Positions 17,437-26,864 are shown, numbered from the stretch's first letter. The stretch is 64,000 nucleotides of DNA from an uncultured Microscilla sp. (GCF_947493425.1 NZ_CANLRP010000022.1:1-64000); one strand, 5' to 3'. Made by a program: numbers and translations. The notes: a model not told the origin generated them from the letters alone.

Positions 17437-17466
17437 TCCGACCAATTGCTTATACAATCAGTCGGA
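17437..17466. terminator. bidirectional hairpin between convergent genes
   Basis: TCCGAC (17437-17442) pairs with GTCGGA (17461-17466), with an inner ATTG/CAAT pairing. It sits between the rhomboid stop and the stop of the TPR gene. Confidence 0.5.
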
Positions 17467-17474
17467 AATAATGA

Positions 17475-20400
17475 TTATTTTACCGAAACTCTTTTTTCTT
17501 CTAATGCTGTTTTGTACGCCAGATACTTTTTCTTAAAACGTTCAAAATCAGCTTTATCAGTCAAGTCTTGAATGCTTTCCAAGGCAGTATCCCCATAGCT
17601 ATCTAATCCCATCTCTAGAGCACGCAAGGCATACGACTTGTACAATGGCGCCGAAAATGGGTTTCTTCTTACAGCATTGGTTACAATTTTATAGGCCTTG
17701 TCTATGTCTTTTTTAGCGTTTAGATAAAAGTCTGTTACTGTCAAAATTACCTCCTCAGAGAAAGGTGCAGCATTCACGGCTTGCTTAAAATATTCCTCTG
17801 CTTTTTTATGGTCGCCAATGTTGTACCAGGCTACTCCCATAAAATACGGCTTTTTGTTACGATGCAATGTGCCCAACTCCAGTTGATCTACAAACTGCAA
17901 CAACAGATCATTTTTTTCTTGTGCCTTCAACAACCGAAGATAAGCGTGGTTTATCTCTGCTTTAATGTAATTATCTAGTTTCCTAACTTTAAGGGTTTTG
18001 TATATCTCCTCCGCTTTAGTCACTTTTTCCTGATCAAGGTAATAATTCATTAAGTCGGCAGCTGCCCAAGTCTTATAGTTGGGAGCTTGTATAGCACTAT
18101 AAGTATCTTTTAGGTTTTGTTCATTCAGGTACTTATGACGATAGTGTAATAATATAAATTTCTCTTCATCGGTATTTAACGCTACAGTATCTGTAAAAGC
18201 CCCCATTACTTTTTGTGCCAAACTTAGTGCTACACTGTCGTTTTTTCTATGCGTTCCCTTTTTCTCAGCTTGCCTTGCCAATGCTTCTTTCCAATTTTCT
18301 ATGGCTCCCTTTATATCTCCCTTTTCGCTCAAAGCTATGCCTAAATAAATAGTAGCCTGGGTGTTTTGTAGTTTTTTAGCCGTTTTTAAGTAAGAAATAG
18401 CAGGCTCATAAGCCCCTTGCTCTAGCAACCAAAGTCCCAGTACTGCATTATAATAGCCGTTACTTTTGGTAGCAGGTATGCTTGCCAGAGAGTTGATCCC
18501 TTGAGAAATGTTGCCACCATAGTATTGAAAACAAGCCCGCACATACTGTAGATAGTAGGCATAGTCTCGATTGTCTTTATTCGATTCTATTTTTCGCGTT
18601 TCCTTTGCCAAAACACTATCTATGGCCTTATTGTCTCGTTTTCCGGCACGGTTAAGCAGATAATTGTACAAATAGGCAAATTTTTCCCCGTTTAGCTGGG
18701 GATTTGTTTTCAATTGCTCATCTAATGGTTGTTGATAAGAAGTTTGATAAAGGTTATACAAAGCAATATGATTACTTTTGGTGGCCAAATCTTGCTTACC
18801 TTCCCCATTTTGTAGTTTTTTAGGATCAAACTGCTCGGCTTTTTTAAAGGCAAGGTAAGCCATCAGATTGTTTTTAGGAATCAATGAACCATTAGCCAAT
18901 GAGTCGGCTTTCTCAAAGTAATAAATAGCTGAGTCACCCACTTCTGTTTGACTATATGCCAACCCAAGGTTATTATTGAGCTCCATGCTACCTGGAAACT
19001 CCTTTACTCCTTCGCGTAAAGTAAATACAGCATCAATGTATTGTTCTTCTTTGGTGTATATTTCGGCGAGTCGGCTATAGGCATACTCAGTAGGCTTACT
19101 GGTAATGGCGTGTTGCAAATGAGTAATGGCTTCTACCAGTTCTGTCGAGCCATCTATTTTTAGGTTTGCCAATGCATAGTGTGGCTGATGCGTATAAAAA
19201 AAGTATTGGGTAGCAAGTTTGTAATGCTCCATAGTGAGGCGTTTGTTGCTGTGTGCCCAATAAGTAGAAGCCGCCAACGAATGATACCCCGCCAACATTT
19301 GTTCTCTTTGAATTTGCTTAGAAGCAGAGTAAAAGCCAAAAATAAACACCAAACCCACCAAACGTAACATGGGATGAGGCATAAACTGTCCCTGATACGC
19401 TACTTTGGTAAGGTCTACTTGTTGCCCCATATAAGCCCCCAGGTTTACATAAACATACACTACATAACCCACTCCATAGCCTATATGACTAAACAGAATA
19501 ACATCGCGTATTACCGAATTAATCGCGTCGTTTCCAATAGCCTGGTAATACCCAATAGTTGCAAAAGCAATGATGCCTAAAGCAAGGTAAAGCAAGCCCC
19601 CTTGTGGGTTGAAAGAGATGAATTTACTGATAGTAACTCCTCGGCGGCGATACCCCCAAATACCCAGAACAGCCGACACAACCAACAACCAATAAAGGTC
19701 GATATAGAGAATGTCAAAGTCTATGTTACCCCGGTCTTTTAAGAAAATAAGCACCAGGTTACCCAAATAAATAAAAGAGATAATACCAAAGTGAATACTA
19801 TTGGTTTTGTTACCAGGGTTATATTTAGCAATTAAATGGAAAAAACCATATATAATGTCATGCCCTACAATGGTAATGAATACAAAAGTGAGTGCTAAAG
19901 GTATGATCCAGCTAAACGTACTTAAATACATCACTGGAAAATTAACTGTACTGGCGACACTTATCCATATACCCAACCCTATGGTAATGGCAATAAAGCT
20001 AAGCAAACGGGGCAATAACCCTAAATACTTGCCAAAAGACTGGAAGTAATAACTGGTAAGCCCATACAAGGCAATACAGATAATAAGGAAAAGGCTATCG
20101 CCAAATGAGTCACCTAGGTAACCAAATCCAAATTTTGACAAAAAGAACATAAAAATAGCCATCCCGGCGAAATACCACAGGCGTTGCAAACTACTGATCA
20201 CTGTAAGTAACACACACATTGCCAATAAAATAAAGCTCCCATAAACAAAGCGTGTGGGTGTATCTAAGGTTTTGGTAAACGTTTGAAAACTTTCTTTCAC
20301 CACATAAGACACTCCTTCTATTGGAATATTAAATATACCCTTGGTATAGGTGTTTAACTTTACTGGAATTACGTCAAGTTTTTGATTGGTTGTCCAGCCA

Positions 20401-20531
20401 AAAACATTGTCTGTTCCTTTTGTATAATGATACATGCACCAGCTCAGTGCTCCCAAAAATACCACCAATAGTAATGTATATAGTACACGAGGGGTTTTAT
20501 TCCATTCTCGCCAAAAAATCAAAGTCTTCAT
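17475..20531 (-). CDS. large membrane protein with C-terminal TPR repeats
   Basis: 1018 residues. The first about 400 hold many membrane segments (first helix ALLLVVFLGALSWCMYHY-like, later ones around FVYGSFILLAMCVLLTVI, LYLALGIIAFATIGYYQAI and LVGLVFIFGFYSASKQI). The remainder is a TPR superhelix (for example EYAYSRLAEIYTKEEQYIDAV, NNNLGLAYSQTEVGDSAIYYFEKAD and GVAWYNIGDHKKAEEYFKQAV). The topology suggests a polytopic inner-membrane part with a large periplasmic or cytoplasmic TPR platform. Related large proteins are common in Cytophagales, but I know no defined function. Single gene; GatC lies about 200 bases upstream on the same strand. Confidence 0.8.
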   Translation of the reverse strand: MKTLIFWREWNKTPRVLYTLLLVVFLGALSWCMYHYTKGTDNVFGWTTNQKLDVIPVKLNTYTKGIFNIPIEGVSYVVKESFQTFTKTLDTPTRFVYGSFILLAMCVLLTVISSLQRLWYFAGMAIFMFFLSKFGFGYLGDSFGDSLFLIICIALYGLTSYYFQSFGKYLGLLPRLLSFIAITIGLGIWISVASTVNFPVMYLSTFSWIIPLALTFVFITIVGHDIIYGFFHLIAKYNPGNKTNSIHFGIISFIYLGNLVLIFLKDRGNIDFDILYIDLYWLLVVSAVLGIWGYRRRGVTISKFISFNPQGGLLYLALGIIAFATIGYYQAIGNDAINSVIRDVILFSHIGYGVGYVVYVYVNLGAYMGQQVDLTKVAYQGQFMPHPMLRLVGLVFIFGFYSASKQIQREQMLAGYHSLAASTYWAHSNKRLTMEHYKLATQYFFYTHQPHYALANLKIDGSTELVEAITHLQHAITSKPTEYAYSRLAEIYTKEEQYIDAVFTLREGVKEFPGSMELNNNLGLAYSQTEVGDSAIYYFEKADSLANGSLIPKNNLMAYLAFKKAEQFDPKKLQNGEGKQDLATKSNHIALYNLYQTSYQQPLDEQLKTNPQLNGEKFAYLYNYLLNRAGKRDNKAIDSVLAKETRKIESNKDNRDYAYYLQYVRACFQYYGGNISQGINSLASIPATKSNGYYNAVLGLWLLEQGAYEPAISYLKTAKKLQNTQATIYLGIALSEKGDIKGAIENWKEALARQAEKKGTHRKNDSVALSLAQKVMGAFTDTVALNTDEEKFILLHYRHKYLNEQNLKDTYSAIQAPNYKTWAAADLMNYYLDQEKVTKAEEIYKTLKVRKLDNYIKAEINHAYLRLLKAQEKNDLLLQFVDQLELGTLHRNKKPYFMGVAWYNIGDHKKAEEYFKQAVNAAPFSEEVILTVTDFYLNAKKDIDKAYKIVTNAVRRNPFSAPLYKSYALRALEMGLDSYGDTALESIQDLTDKADFERFKKKYLAYKTALEEKRVSVK

Positions 20532-20727
20532 GTGTTTCTTATTGTGACAATTATGCTTCTTTCTTTTAAAGATTTCGTCTGCCTATACTCAAACCACATA
20601 GTTCAGTAGAGTATTTTATCACGATTAATGGAGGATGTCAATCCAGAGTAAAATTTAAGTTGCTGATTATTAAATACTTGCATAAGCATTGGTAAGCACC
20701 AAGCAAAACACTCAGGCAATCATCCCC

Positions 20728-21039
20728 CTAATCATTATTCAATACTTTGGGCACCAATATGTGGTCTTGATCTGCTTTAGGTGCTAGTTTCAATGCCGCT
20801 GACTTGTTTAAGGCATTATTGGGAATATCTTCACGAAGGTTATTCATTTCACCCGACATAAAACGCAATGGTTCTACCCCCTCTGTATCTAGCTCTTTGA
20901 GTTTTTCTACCCAGTCCAAAATTTGATTCAAATCACTCAAAACAGCTTCTTCTTCTGTTGCTGCTATATCAAGCCTTGCCAATTGAGCTATTTTATGAAG
21001 CGTTTGACGATCGACGTTCGGTTGCGAGTTGGGGTTCAT
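20728..21039 (-). CDS. gatC: Asp-tRNA(Asn)/Glu-tRNA(Gln) amidotransferase subunit C
   Basis: The small stabilising subunit of GatCAB, which converts Glu-tRNA(Gln) or Asp-tRNA(Asn) to the amidated forms. The family pattern is clear: VDRQTLHKIAQLARLDI, EEEAVLSDLNQILDWVEKLKELDTEGVEPL and LREDIPN. The C-terminal half (KADQDHILVPKVL) also fits. I start at Met7 of the open frame (21039, MNPNSQP); 21057 is possible. Either way the gene starts inside the end of plsC, overlapping by at least 47 bases, so the two are probably co-transcribed. GatA and GatB are not in this window. Confidence 0.9.
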   Translation of the reverse strand: MNPNSQPNVDRQTLHKIAQLARLDIAATEEEAVLSDLNQILDWVEKLKELDTEGVEPLRFMSGEMNNLREDIPNNALNKSAALKLAPKADQDHILVPKVLNND

Positions 21040-21754
21040 GGTATTTTTTGAGTTCATTATCTATCACAGTAAAAGTTTGTTGTTTCAACATGGCCAAATC
21101 ATCCATAGTCAACCCTTGGGTTTCTATTGGTTTATGCACGATAGCCTTGCCCTTGTGCCAGTTAGGTAGCGAATCGTTGCCCAGTATTTTCCAGTTATAA
21201 GGCATTGTTACAGGTACTATAGGTACTTGTTTTTCTATGGCAATCTTAAAAGCTCCATCCTTGAATCTTTGTAGTTTTGGGGCCTTTTTTGAACGTGTCC
21301 CTTCAGGATACATTAGTATACTAAAGCCCTTATCCACTGTATCTAGCGCCTTCTGAAGCGCTTGGTAAGACTGAGTTTTACTTACCCGATTTACCGGAAT
21401 ATGTAAGCGTGAAAACATAAAACCAAACAACGGAATTTTCCCTAATTCTGCTTTACCCATAAACGAGTAAGGACCTCGTACAACTAGCCCCATAGCTATA
21501 ATATCAAGCACAGAGGTATGGTTGGCACAATATACATAAGATTTTTTACTCAAGGGTTTGGTCTCATAAGTGACCTTGTAAGGGATAAAGCCACCCACAA
21601 AAAAGCACCTTGCCCACAAGTTGTTCAATTGCTTGATAAAACGCCGCCCCGGTTGATAGAAAATAATGATGATAAACAGAGGAAGTAATAACAGGAAAGG
21701 AATGGCAAAACAAAGTAAAAGCCATATTCTGTATAGTTGTCTAAACCATTTCAT
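20993..21754 (-). CDS. plsC: 1-acyl-sn-glycerol-3-phosphate acyltransferase (PlsC family)
   Basis: Adds the second acyl chain to lysophosphatidic acid at the inner membrane, giving phosphatidic acid. An N-terminal membrane helix is followed by motif I NHTSVLD (78-84; H79 and D84 catalytic), then the glycine/proline motif FGFMFSRLHIPVNR, motif III YPEGTRSKK and motif IV VPIVPVTMPYNW. All four acyltransferase motifs are present. The C-terminal tail (EPQLATERRSSNAS) is encoded in the stretch shared with gatC in another frame. Same strand as gatC. Confidence 0.88.
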   Translation of the reverse strand: MKWFRQLYRIWLLLCFAIPFLLLLPLFIIIIFYQPGRRFIKQLNNLWARCFFVGGFIPYKVTYETKPLSKKSYVYCANHTSVLDIIAMGLVVRGPYSFMGKAELGKIPLFGFMFSRLHIPVNRVSKTQSYQALQKALDTVDKGFSILMYPEGTRSKKAPKLQRFKDGAFKIAIEKQVPIVPVTMPYNWKILGNDSLPNWHKGKAIVHKPIETQGLTMDDLAMLKQQTFTVIDNELKKYHEPQLATERRSSNAS

Positions 21755-21807
21755 TGTATATAAAAAAAACGTGTAGAAAGGATAAAATTATCGACATTAA
21801 ATTCAAC

Positions 21808-22018
21808 TTATACTAGGATTAAAGTGATTACCTGCGGTGAGCTCGTCACAGCAAGCTGCCCCGATGAGTCGGGATTTATAAATAGACTCGGTTTTAGGAT
21901 TTACGGGATTAGCTGAAGCAGAGCTCAGCACAGCAAAGCTGTAGCTTCGGTTGATTAATGTTGGTATTCAGACAATTAGTCAAAATCCATCCTCAAAACC
22001 ATTTTTGTTTAAGTATAA
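21808..22018 (+). repeat. dispersed repeat, long copy (211 bp)
   Basis: Runs from TTATACTAGGATTAAAGTG to GTTTAAGTATAA. It aligns with the reverse complement of 1014-1118, with about 80-90% identity by eye. It carries two extra blocks: 21830-21891 (about 62 bases) and 21912-21953 (about 42 bases). Both blocks contain a related core, GAGCTC, two or three bases, then CACAGCAA(A)GCT, and can fold into hairpins. It sits between lpxB and plsC; no coding frame is apparent. Confidence 0.75.
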
Positions 22019-22098
22019 ATACAGTCTGGAAATTTTATCAGGGGCAAAAATAGAAATTTAGCCCTATAGTTTAAAATTATGATTAAGTATTATCCCGA

Positions 22099-23229
22099 TT
22101 AATCTTTAGGCAACCCTTTAATCTCTTTAAGGTGCTTTACCATCAGGGTACCAGCACGAGCAGAGGCACCTGTCTCACCCATCAGGTCTTTTAGTGTTGT
22201 GTAATGTTGCATTACCTTAGCTCGCTTGGCACCTCCTTTTACCAGTTGTGTAAGTTCTTGTGTTATATTATCGGCAGTACATTGTTGTTGAATTAATTCC
22301 TTCACTGCCTCCTTGCCCAATACCAGATTTACCAAAGAAATATAAGCTACTTTAATCAAGCGTTTGGCTATGGAAAAAGAAAAAGCATTGGTTTTATAAA
22401 CAACCACTTGTGGCACCTCAAAAAGCCCCGTTTCTAATGTGGCTGTGCCAGAAGTCACTACAGCTGCTTCTGCCTGAGTAAGTAAATTATAAGCATCTTC
22501 ATAAATAATTTTTACTTCAGGGTAATGAACCACTTCTTCATATAGTTTTTCGGGTAAGTTGTTTACTCCTGCTACTATCAATTGATGGGAAGGAAAAGCT
22601 CCTGCATTGCCTAACATTATAGGCAACAAGCGTTCTACTTCTTGCTTACGACTACCCGGCAACAACGCAATGATTGGACGGTCATCGAGTCCATGTTGGG
22701 CTCTAAACTCAGGATTGGGAGTAAAGTTAGCTATAGCGTCCAACAAGGGATTGCCAACATAATCTACCTCATAGTCAAACTGTTGATAAAACGCTTGTTC
22801 GAAAGGGAAAATAACAAACATGCGGTCTATGTTTGCCTTGATCTTATAAGCTCGCTTGGTGTTCCAGGCCCACACTTTAGGCGAAATATAAAAAAACGTA
22901 TTGAAACCATGTTTTTTTGCAAACTTAGCAATACGTAAGTTGAACCCGGCATAATCTACCAACACCACTACATCAGGCTGGTAGTTCAAAATATCCTGCT
23001 TACACAACTTCATAAACCCCCGGATTCTACCTAGGTTTTTAACCACTGAGACAAAACCCATAAAAGCAGTTTCACGGTAATGTTTCACCATACTCCCCCC
23101 TACTTTTTGCATTTCATCTCCTCCCCAAAACCTGAATGCTGCTTCATCATCATGTTTTTGAATGGCTTTCATCAAGTTCGACGCGTGCAAATCCCCCGAA
23201 CGCTCTCCTGCAATTACATAATACTTCAT
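22099..23229 (-). CDS. lpxB: lipid-A-disaccharide synthase
   Basis: Joins UDP-2,3-diacylglucosamine and lipid X to form the lipid A disaccharide at the inner face of the inner membrane. Family motifs: AGERSGDLHASNLMKAI at the N-terminus, VVVLVDYAGFNLRIAKFAKKHG, ISPKVWAWNTKR, LLPGSRKQEVERLLPIM and the donor-binding end AAVVTSGTATLETGLFEVPQVV. Length 376 is normal. A TACCTTTG box lies about 25-35 bases upstream of the ATG. It implies a Gram-negative envelope with lipopolysaccharide. Confidence 0.95.
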   Translation of the reverse strand: MKYYVIAGERSGDLHASNLMKAIQKHDDEAAFRFWGGDEMQKVGGSMVKHYRETAFMGFVSVVKNLGRIRGFMKLCKQDILNYQPDVVVLVDYAGFNLRIAKFAKKHGFNTFFYISPKVWAWNTKRAYKIKANIDRMFVIFPFEQAFYQQFDYEVDYVGNPLLDAIANFTPNPEFRAQHGLDDRPIIALLPGSRKQEVERLLPIMLGNAGAFPSHQLIVAGVNNLPEKLYEEVVHYPEVKIIYEDAYNLLTQAEAAVVTSGTATLETGLFEVPQVVVYKTNAFSFSIAKRLIKVAYISLVNLVLGKEAVKELIQQQCTADNITQELTQLVKGGAKRAKVMQHYTTLKDLMGETGASARAGTLMVKHLKEIKGLPKD

Positions 23230-23254
23230 ACTTTTATCAAAAGTGGTGTCGCTG

Positions 23255-23262
23255 CAAAGGTA
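23255..23262 (-). promoter_or_regulatory. -7 box of lpxB
   Basis: TACCTTTG on the minus strand matches TAnnTTTG, 26 bases ahead of the lpxB ATG. No -33 TTG is apparent. Confidence 0.45.
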
Positions 23263-23305
23263 AGTTTTTTTTAGTTTTTCGTGGGTTTGAAAATAAACTT
23301 CAGGC

Positions 23306-24097
23306 TTAGGCAGGTTGTATGCTTAGGTCAATGCCCAGCAAACGCCCCAAATCATCTTTAAATAAATAGATGATCGCCGAAAATACCACAAAGACCAACA
23401 AGCGATAAATCCATATTTGTACATTTTTGTAACGAGTAGCAAATCGGGCACCCAAAAAAGCTCCTAAGCCCTGCCCACAAGCTGTAATCCCCCCTAATTT
23501 CCAATTTACTTCATTATCAGCAACAAAAATAATAAGCACCGGAAGCGCATATACCAACACTATGACTAGCTTGACAAAGTTAGCGTAAGGCAAACTAAAA
23601 TCAGCCCTCAATACTAAAATAGCCAACAAAATAATACCAATGCCAGCCTGAATAAACCCTGCATATACTCCAGCAAAAAATAACAGTATAAGGGTAAGTG
23701 GATGTTTGTGTTTATTACTGGCTATATCTGCTTCCTTGAACCAGCGTTTTGGTTTGACCAAAATCACAAAAAACATGACAATCATTAAGTATTTGATAAA
23801 CTGCTTCAAAAAAGCTGGATCGGTGCGTGTAGCAATAAAAGCTCCAAAAAATGCCCCTACCACACACACACCTATTGGCAACTGGCTATCTTTGATGTCC
23901 ATTTTTTTATTTCTTACAAACGTACCAACTCCCACAATGCTTTGTACTAAAGTAGCTACCCGGTTAGTACCATTGGCTATATTGGCAGGCAAACCTGCTG
24001 CCATGAGAAGTGGCAACATAATTAGGCTACCGCTTCCAGCGAGTGTATTGATAAAACCTGTCAGAATGCTTGCAACAACTAAAATAATGTAAAACAT
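23306..24097 (-). CDS. TauE/SafE-family permease
   Basis: A polytopic inner-membrane protein of 263 residues with about eight helices in two similar halves. Signature stretches are GFINTLAGSGSLIMLPLLMAAG near the N-terminus and FFAGVYAGFIQAGIGIILL in the second half, typical of the TauE/SafE (DUF81) family. That family is linked to export or uptake of sulfite, sulfoacetate or other organosulfur anions, but substrates vary widely. It lies upstream of lpxB on the same strand with 76 bases between; lpxB has its own promoter-like box. Confidence 0.85.
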   Translation of the reverse strand: MFYIILVVASILTGFINTLAGSGSLIMLPLLMAAGLPANIANGTNRVATLVQSIVGVGTFVRNKKMDIKDSQLPIGVCVVGAFFGAFIATRTDPAFLKQFIKYLMIVMFFVILVKPKRWFKEADIASNKHKHPLTLILLFFAGVYAGFIQAGIGIILLAILVLRADFSLPYANFVKLVIVLVYALPVLIIFVADNEVNWKLGGITACGQGLGAFLGARFATRYKNVQIWIYRLLVFVVFSAIIYLFKDDLGRLLGIDLSIQPA

Positions 24098-24226
24098 AAA
24101 ATTCTGGGGAGTGGTAAGAAGTACCGAAGGTAAGTATTTTTTTGTTAAGAAGCCTGAATCGTTGGCTTCTATGAAAAAGTCATAATGTTTCTCTTACATT
24201 AAACAGATTAAAGTCTTTGCTTTTAC

Positions 24227-24292
24227 CAACAAGTGTAAATTTTTATTAATTTTACCCTCATTGTAATAACAAGTGTAAACCTTACCCTCATT
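24227..24292 (+). promoter_or_regulatory. direct repeats upstream of fic
   Basis: AACAAGTGTAAA occurs twice (about 24229 and 24269). TTACCCTCATT occurs twice (about 24252 and 24282). The second unit ends eight bases before the fic ATG. The arrangement looks like a duplicated operator or promoter element that could bind a repressor, possibly Fic-linked autoregulation. It carries no known consensus I can name. Confidence 0.5.
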
Positions 24293-24297
24293 CTATT

Positions 24298-25383
24298 ATG
24301 ATTAACTTCGACAAGAATCAACCATATAATGGCCTACCGTTATTGCCTCCCAAAGTAAATTTAGAAACAACAAACATTTTACGTAAGGCTATTACAGCAA
24401 GTAGAGCATTAGCCCAACTCAATGGAGCAATTACTAACCTGCCTAATCCTACATTATTGTTGGATACAATTTATTTTCAAGAAGCAAAAGGCAGTTCTGA
24501 AATAGAAAACATAATTACAACAAATGATGAATTATACAAGGCTGTTGTGGCAGATAAAAAAATTGATAACTCAGCAAACAAGGAGGTTTTGCACTATAAA
24601 AAAGCACTATGGTTAGGTTTAGAAACGTTGGATTCTAAATCATTTATAACGACTAACCTTTGTATACAAATTGTTCAATGCATAAAAAATAATACTTCAG
24701 GCATACGCAAAACATCTGGAACAACCTTGTCAAATGCAAAAGGTGAAACTATTTATACCCCTCCTTCAGGTGAAGAGATAATCCGTGATAAACTATCAAA
24801 CCTAGAAAAATTCATTAATGAAGATCAGGCACTTGACCCTTTAATCAAAATGGCATTAATGCATTACCAATTTGAAGCAATTCATCCTTTTTTGGATGGT
24901 AATGGGAGAACAGGACGAATTTTACTATTGCTCTATTTGAAAATGGAAAAGCTTTTGGATATTCCAGCTATTTATCTTAGTGAATATATTATCCAAAATA
25001 AAACAGCATATTATCCGAAGTTAAGGTTAGTAACAGAAGAAGCTGATTGGGAAGGTTGGATAATATATATGATGGATATGATAGAGTTTGCGTCTCAAAA
25101 AGGTCTTCAGAGACTAAGCGAGATAATGCAACTAATACAAAGTATGGCACAGGAAATACAAGAAAAACTTCCTAAAATATATTCCAAGGACTTAATAGAA
25201 GTCTTATTCAAGCTTCCTTATACCAAAAGACAGTTTTTAATAAACGCTAACCTGGGAAACCCTAAAACGGTAGGTAATTATTTAAAAGAACTTGAAAAGC
25301 AGGGATTTTTGAAGTCAATTAAATTTGGGAAAGAAAAATTATATCTAAATCACAAACTTATGGCTATTTTAGAACAAAGTTAA
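24298..25383 (+). CDS. Fic-domain protein (probable AMP transferase)
   Basis: 361 residues. The Fic core motif HPFLDGNGRTGR (196-207) is intact with its catalytic histidine, and normally moves AMP from ATP to a Ser, Thr or Tyr of a target protein. The N-terminal helix carries SSEIEN (66-71), matching the inhibitory (S/T)xxxE(G/N) motif of class II Fic proteins, so activity is probably self-inhibited. The C-terminal third (VLFKLPYTKRQFLINANLGN...TVGNYLKELEKQGFLK) looks like a winged helix. This N-terminal/Fic/wHTH layout is common in stand-alone bacterial Fic proteins. Tandem repeats directly precede the gene. No antitoxin partner is adjacent. Confidence 0.9.
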   Translation: MINFDKNQPYNGLPLLPPKVNLETTNILRKAITASRALAQLNGAITNLPNPTLLLDTIYFQEAKGSSEIENIITTNDELYKAVVADKKIDNSANKEVLHYKKALWLGLETLDSKSFITTNLCIQIVQCIKNNTSGIRKTSGTTLSNAKGETIYTPPSGEEIIRDKLSNLEKFINEDQALDPLIKMALMHYQFEAIHPFLDGNGRTGRILLLLYLKMEKLLDIPAIYLSEYIIQNKTAYYPKLRLVTEEADWEGWIIYMMDMIEFASQKGLQRLSEIMQLIQSMAQEIQEKLPKIYSKDLIEVLFKLPYTKRQFLINANLGNPKTVGNYLKELEKQGFLKSIKFGKEKLYLNHKLMAILEQS

Positions 25384-25393
25384 ATATATAGTC

Positions 25394-26773
25394 TTATCGC
25401 TCCATCAAGCCTTCAATTTGACCATATTGATCAAGCAAAGCTTCGCGACGGGTAAAAGCAAGCATGGCGCAGGCCTTGGCTATAGAGCAAACTACGTGAG
25501 GTTCCATTTTACGCAAGAAGTCTTCGGGTGAAATGCGGTGAGCAAACATATCTTTTGCCGAATTGAGGTAGTCATTGGTTTTTTTTGTCCCCAACGATTT
25601 ATACACAAAAGAAGCCAATGGAGAGTTTTTCATGTCAAAACTTGACTCGTGAGCACGCCCAAACTCAAGCAAGGCATACAGCACTTCGTTGTACTCTAGG
25701 TCATCGTTTAATCCGGTTTTGGGTAGGTAATCTTCTGCACGTTCTACTTTCTGTCCTGGGTGTTTAATGTCTCCCAAAAACATAGAAATGGGTACATCAC
25801 CTCCGGTAGTTAATGCCAAAGCCTCTATAATGGCAATATTTAACAACTTGATTCCCAGATAATCGCGGGCAATGCCAATGTTATAATGTGCCTGTTGGTT
25901 GAGTTCGTGGTAATACTTGTTATCAGGCGTGTCCTTGTATTGTTGAAAAACACTGTCAGGATTCAAAAAACTCAGAAAGTTTTCCATTTTTAACAATGCC
26001 TGACGGTAATTACGGATAGAATAGACCTCAGTAGCCCATAATGTCCCATTAGTTTCAGGCAATAAAGCCCAGGTATGATCTAAAAACTCTCCTACATCTT
26101 GGTAAGCAAAGTTTTCTACATCTTTATTGGCAAGGGTTACCCCCCAACGCACTGTTTGACTAATCTCGTGCTCCGAAAAATCTACATCGTATTGTATACT
26201 GATACGTCGCAAACGCATTTCAAGGCGGTCATACGCCGAAATGCCCCGTTTATCGGGCATACGGAAAGGAATAGTGGCCTCTATACAAGCAATAATCATC
26301 AGGAGCTGCTTACGAGTAAGAAACTCTTCGAGAGACTTGGCTGCGACAAAAGCACTCAAAAATTCGTTTAGTCCACTAAAGGGTGAAAGTTTTTGCCCAG
26401 GTTGAAACTCAAAAATTTCGAGGCAAAAGGTAAATAATATGTCTTCTATCTCAAACTCTGGTTTGATGAATACTTCATCACCATCTATTTCTACAAAAGG
26501 CATCAGTATTTCGTGGGTATACATTGGAAACCCATTGTCTATCTGAAAATAAATAATGTCGTGAAATAACCCTGCAAGGGTGGGTATACCATCTTGTGCT
26601 TCAGAAACAGATAATGCGTGACGTGAAGTATGAAAATTACGTTTTTCGCCGTCCATAGAGTGATGCACCAGTGTAGCCAGGTGTTCGATTTTGTATACAG
26701 GTATTTGAATGTGCAATTGCACAAATGCATTCAGAAATCCCTCGACTAATCTGTTTATGAGCGACTTTGCCAT
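25394..26773 (-). CDS. HD-superfamily-like hydrolase, 459 aa
   Basis: The N-terminal region carries an HD-like metal site: RNFHTSRHALSV (about 41-52) and LAGLFHDIIYFQ (about 67-78), similar in layout to the HD half of the 11903-12916 protein. The rest is helical (for example LTRKQLLMIIACIEATIPFR and RNYRQALLKMENFLSFL). Its end, EDFLRKMEPHVVCSIAKACAMLAFTRREAL, shows no further known motif. No signal peptide. It is most likely a cytoplasmic phosphohydrolase acting on a nucleotide, but the substrate is not deducible. It is convergent with fic and divergent from the DUF3307 gene. Confidence 0.65.
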   Translation of the reverse strand: MAKSLINRLVEGFLNAFVQLHIQIPVYKIEHLATLVHHSMDGEKRNFHTSRHALSVSEAQDGIPTLAGLFHDIIYFQIDNGFPMYTHEILMPFVEIDGDEVFIKPEFEIEDILFTFCLEIFEFQPGQKLSPFSGLNEFLSAFVAAKSLEEFLTRKQLLMIIACIEATIPFRMPDKRGISAYDRLEMRLRRISIQYDVDFSEHEISQTVRWGVTLANKDVENFAYQDVGEFLDHTWALLPETNGTLWATEVYSIRNYRQALLKMENFLSFLNPDSVFQQYKDTPDNKYYHELNQQAHYNIGIARDYLGIKLLNIAIIEALALTTGGDVPISMFLGDIKHPGQKVERAEDYLPKTGLNDDLEYNEVLYALLEFGRAHESSFDMKNSPLASFVYKSLGTKKTNDYLNSAKDMFAHRISPEDFLRKMEPHVVCSIAKACAMLAFTRREALLDQYGQIEGLMER

Positions 26774-26818
26774 CTATTTTACTGAATTTAATGTAGAAAT
26801 ATATTCATCTAAAAAGCT

Positions 26819-26826
26819 TACCTTTG
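26819..26826 (+). promoter_or_regulatory. -7 box upstream of DUF3307 gene
   Basis: TACCTTTG matches TAnnTTTG, 38 bases ahead of the ATG at 26865. Confidence 0.45.
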
Positions 26827-26864
26827 CTTCTGAGTACTGATCAAAATATAGGCAAATTGCAATT

